The position numbers were made by a program, and so were the translations under genes. Of a stretch of DNA of 64,000 nucleotides, positions 61,298-64,000 are shown one piece after another (position 1 is the first letter of the stretch; each line of letters starts with the position of its first letter). Under the pieces are notes generated by a model. The model ran no database searches, had not been told where the DNA came from, and saw only the letters and a list, made by a program, of their open reading frames with translations. Source of the stretch: Exiguobacterium profundum (GTDB lineage: Bacteria > Bacillota > Bacilli > Exiguobacteriales > Exiguobacteriaceae); the NCBI RefSeq assembly GCF_001909285.1, contig NZ_MRSV01000001.1, positions 1,383,331 through 1,447,330 on the forward strand. The letters run 5' to 3'.

Positions 61298-62569
61298 ATG
61301 TTGACACAAGGACAAAAGATTACAGTTGAAAACGGTGTATTGAACGTACCAAATGTACCGACCGTACCATTCATTATCGGTGACGGAACAGGTCCTGACA
61401 TTTGGAATGCGGCTGTTCGCGTATTTGACGCTGCGGTTGAAAAAGCATATGGCGGCGACAAGAAAATCGAATGGATGGAAGTATATGCTGGGGAAAAAGC
61501 ATATAACGAAAAAGGCGAATGGCTCCCAACAGAGACACTTGATCAAATTCGTGAGTACTTGATTGCCATCAAAGGACCACTTACGACTCCGGTCGGTGGA
61601 GGAATTCGTTCATTGAACGTCGCACTTCGTCAAGAACTCGATTTATATACATGCCTTCGCCCAGTTCGTTACTTCACAGGTGTTCCATCACCAGTAAAAC
61701 GTCCTGAAGATACAGACATGGTCATCTTCCGTGAAAATACTGAAGATATCTATGCTGGAATCGAGTACGCTTCAGGAAGCGATGAAGTGAAAAAACTCAT
61801 CAAATTCTTGCAAGACGAGATGAATGTCAACAAGATCCGTTTCCCAGAAACATCAGGAATCGGAATCAAGCCAGTTTCTTCTGAAGGAACAGAACGTTTG
61901 GTTCGTGCAGCAATTGAATATGCGATTGCGAACAACCGTAAATCTTTAACGCTCGTCCACAAAGGGAACATCATGAAGTTCACAGAAGGCGCCTTCAAAA
62001 ACTGGGGTTATGCACTCGCTGAAGCGGAGTACGGTGACAAAGTGTTCACATGGGCACAGTATGACCGTATCAAAGAAGAATCTGGTGAAGCAGCTGCTAA
62101 CGAAGCTCAGTCGAAAGCGGAAGCTGAAGGGAAAATTATCGTCAAAGATTCAATCGCTGATATCTTCCTCCAGCAGATTTTGACACGTCCACGTGAGTTC
62201 GACGTTGTTGCGACGATGAACTTGAACGGTGACTACATCTCAGATGCCCTTGCTGCTCAAGTAGGTGGAATCGGGATTGCACCTGGTGCGAACATTAACT
62301 ACATCACAGGACATGCGATTTTCGAAGCGACACATGGTACAGCTCCGAAATACGCGGGTCTTGATAAAGTAAACCCATCTTCAGTCATCCTTTCAGGTGA
62401 GATGATGCTCCGCCACATGAACTGGAACGAAGCGGCTGACCTCATCATCAACTCAATGGAGAAAACGATCGCTTCGAAAGTTGTCACATACGACTTCGCA
62501 CGTCTCATGGACGGAGCGACAGAAGTGAAATGTTCAGAGTTCGCGGATGAATTGATTAAAAACATGTAA
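61298..62569 (+). CDS. icd: Isocitrate dehydrogenase (NADP)
   Basis: Icd oxidatively decarboxylates isocitrate to 2-oxoglutarate. The 423-residue protein has [46 protein letters not shown] (substrate-binding Ser/Arg), [30 protein letters not shown], and [26 protein letters not shown] (Asp ligands). ATG 61298 is chosen (TAGGGGGA 6-7 bases upstream). mdh follows after 21 bases. Confidence 0.97.
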   Translation: MLTQGQKITVENGVLNVPNVPTVPFIIGDGTGPDIWNAAVRVFDAAVEKAYGGDKKIEWMEVYAGEKAYNEKGEWLPTETLDQIREYLIAIKGPLTTPVGGGIRSLNVALRQELDLYTCLRPVRYFTGVPSPVKRPEDTDMVIFRENTEDIYAGIEYASGSDEVKKLIKFLQDEMNVNKIRFPETSGIGIKPVSSEGTERLVRAAIEYAIANNRKSLTLVHKGNIMKFTEGAFKNWGYALAEAEYGDKVFTWAQYDRIKEESGEAAANEAQSKAEAEGKIIVKDSIADIFLQQILTRPREFDVVATMNLNGDYISDALAAQVGGIGIAPGANINYITGHAIFEATHGTAPKYAGLDKVNPSSVILSGEMMLRHMNWNEAADLIINSMEKTIASKVVTYDFARLMDGATEVKCSEFADELIKNM

Positions 62570-63523
<954 letters not shown>

Positions 63524-63527
63524 GTTT

Positions 63528-63567
63528 GAGGTGCTTCCTGTCATGTTGCAGGAGGCACCTTTTTTGT
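63528..63567 (+). terminator. Terminator after mdh
   Basis: GAGGTGCTTCCTG pairs with CAGGAGGCACCT with one bulge around an 8-base loop, followed by six T. Confidence 0.83.
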
Positions 63568-63706
63568 TTTTTTTCTCTTATCGAACATGCTACACTGAAA
63601 GTGGATTTGTTTTGTTTTTGTAAAGATTTGCTTTGAGGTTGGTCGTTTCAAGCATTGATTTGTAAAATAGAAAGTGACATTTGATGGTTTAAGAGGAGGA
63701 AGCAGT

Positions 63707-64000
63707 GTGGCTGATAAAGTAATTGTTGTCGACGATGAAGTATCGATTGCGACATTATTGAAATTTAATTTAGAACAGGCTGGCTTTGAAGTAGAGACGG
63801 CGCACGATGGCAAAACCGGATTGGAATTGGCTGAGAAAAAGGACGCCGTGCTCATCGTGCTCGACTTGATGCTGCCGGAGATGGATGGACTTGAAGTGTG
63901 CAAACGACTCCGTCAGCAAAAAGTCAATACACCGATTTTAATGCTCACGGCAAAAGATGATGAGTTTGACAAAGTATTGGGGCTCGAGCTCGGAGCGGAC
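63707..64000 (+). CDS. phoP: PhoP-type response regulator, N-terminal part (cut by window edge)
   Basis: The visible 98 codons are a receiver domain: VIVVDDEVSIATLLKFNLEQAGF (acidic pair), LIVLDLMLPEMDGLEV (phosphorylated Asp about residue 53), and LMLTAKDDEFDKVLGLELGAD with the conserved Thr and the start of the GAD loop. GTG 63707 is the start, preceded by AAGAGGAGGA. In Bacillales mdh is followed by phoP and phoR, so this should be the phosphate-starvation regulator; the DNA-binding half lies beyond the window. Confidence 0.85.
   Translation, partial: MADKVIVVDDEVSIATLLKFNLEQAGFEVETAHDGKTGLELAEKKDAVLIVLDLMLPEMDGLEVCKRLRQQKVNTPILMLTAKDDEFDKVLGLELGAD

Overview
The window is a chromosomal segment of a low-to-mid-GC member of the Bacillales. 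Gene order follows the 'yt' region of Bacillus subtilis almost gene for gene: rsuA, pepV, thpR-ytlQ, amyX, ytmP-trmB, ytzB, ytoP, ytpP-ytpQ-ytpR, sftA region, murC, ytxG-ytxH, aroA, ccpA, acuCBA/acsA, tyrS, rpsD, ytsP, ezrA, tpx-ytxK-ackA, ytoI-ytpI-nrnA, dnaE, accDA, pfkA-pyk, ytwI, citZ-icd-mdh, phoP. No sporulation genes are seen, and the base composition suggests Exiguobacterium or a close relative. That genus call is an inference. There are no rRNA or tRNA genes, insertion sequences, prophages or CRISPR arrays.

Layout. 1-5.4 kb: end of a flippase-like gene, rsuA, a small AT-rich accessory patch (DUF3885 gene and a DeoR-type HTH fragment), pepV, an MFS transporter, thpR. 5.4-10.2 kb: ytlQ, type I pullulanase, ytmP, a tiny CydS-like membrane protein and trmB broken by an in-frame TAG. 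10.2-13.2 kb: an unknown membrane protein, the PTS-dependent dihydroxyacetone kinase operon dhaKLM and a PepSY protein. 13.3-20 kb: M42 peptidase, orphan PTS IIC, ytpPQR, a SftA-like protein without its motor, murC. 20-32 kb: dps, M29 aminopeptidase, ytxGH, aroA, ccpA, the acetyl-CoA synthetase control module and a class A PBP with a long Lys/Glu/Ala tail. 32-44 kb: T-box/tyrS, small alarmone synthetase, rpsD with leader, fRMsr, ezrA, amidohydrolase, nadK, tpx, ytxK, ackA and a YocH-like wall protein behind two WalR-type boxes. 44-54 kb: usp, an SDR, a phosphoesterase, an M24 peptidase broken by TGA, ytoI, ytpI, nrnA, and dnaE broken by TAA. 54-64 kb: a FadR-type GntR regulator with a near-perfect FadR-type operator in front of accD-accA, then pfkA-pyk, ytwI, citZ-icd-mdh and the start of phoP.

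How the genes work together. Much of the window is central carbon metabolism and its control: CcpA is encoded here, and cre-like sites sit at acuA/acsA and citZ. Glycolysis (pfkA, pyk), acetate exchange (ackA, acsA with its acetylation switch), TCA entry (citZ, icd, mdh) and malonyl-CoA supply (accDA) lie within 40 kb. I found no obviously new multi-gene defence or mobile system. The most notable signals are: three conserved genes interrupted by three different in-frame stop codons with the reading frame intact on both sides; long A tracts (A11-A14) inside four coding regions; the motor-less SftA; the FadR-type operator before accDA; tandem WalR boxes; and several perfect inverted repeats at promoters (tpx, ytoI, pfkA, dhaK).
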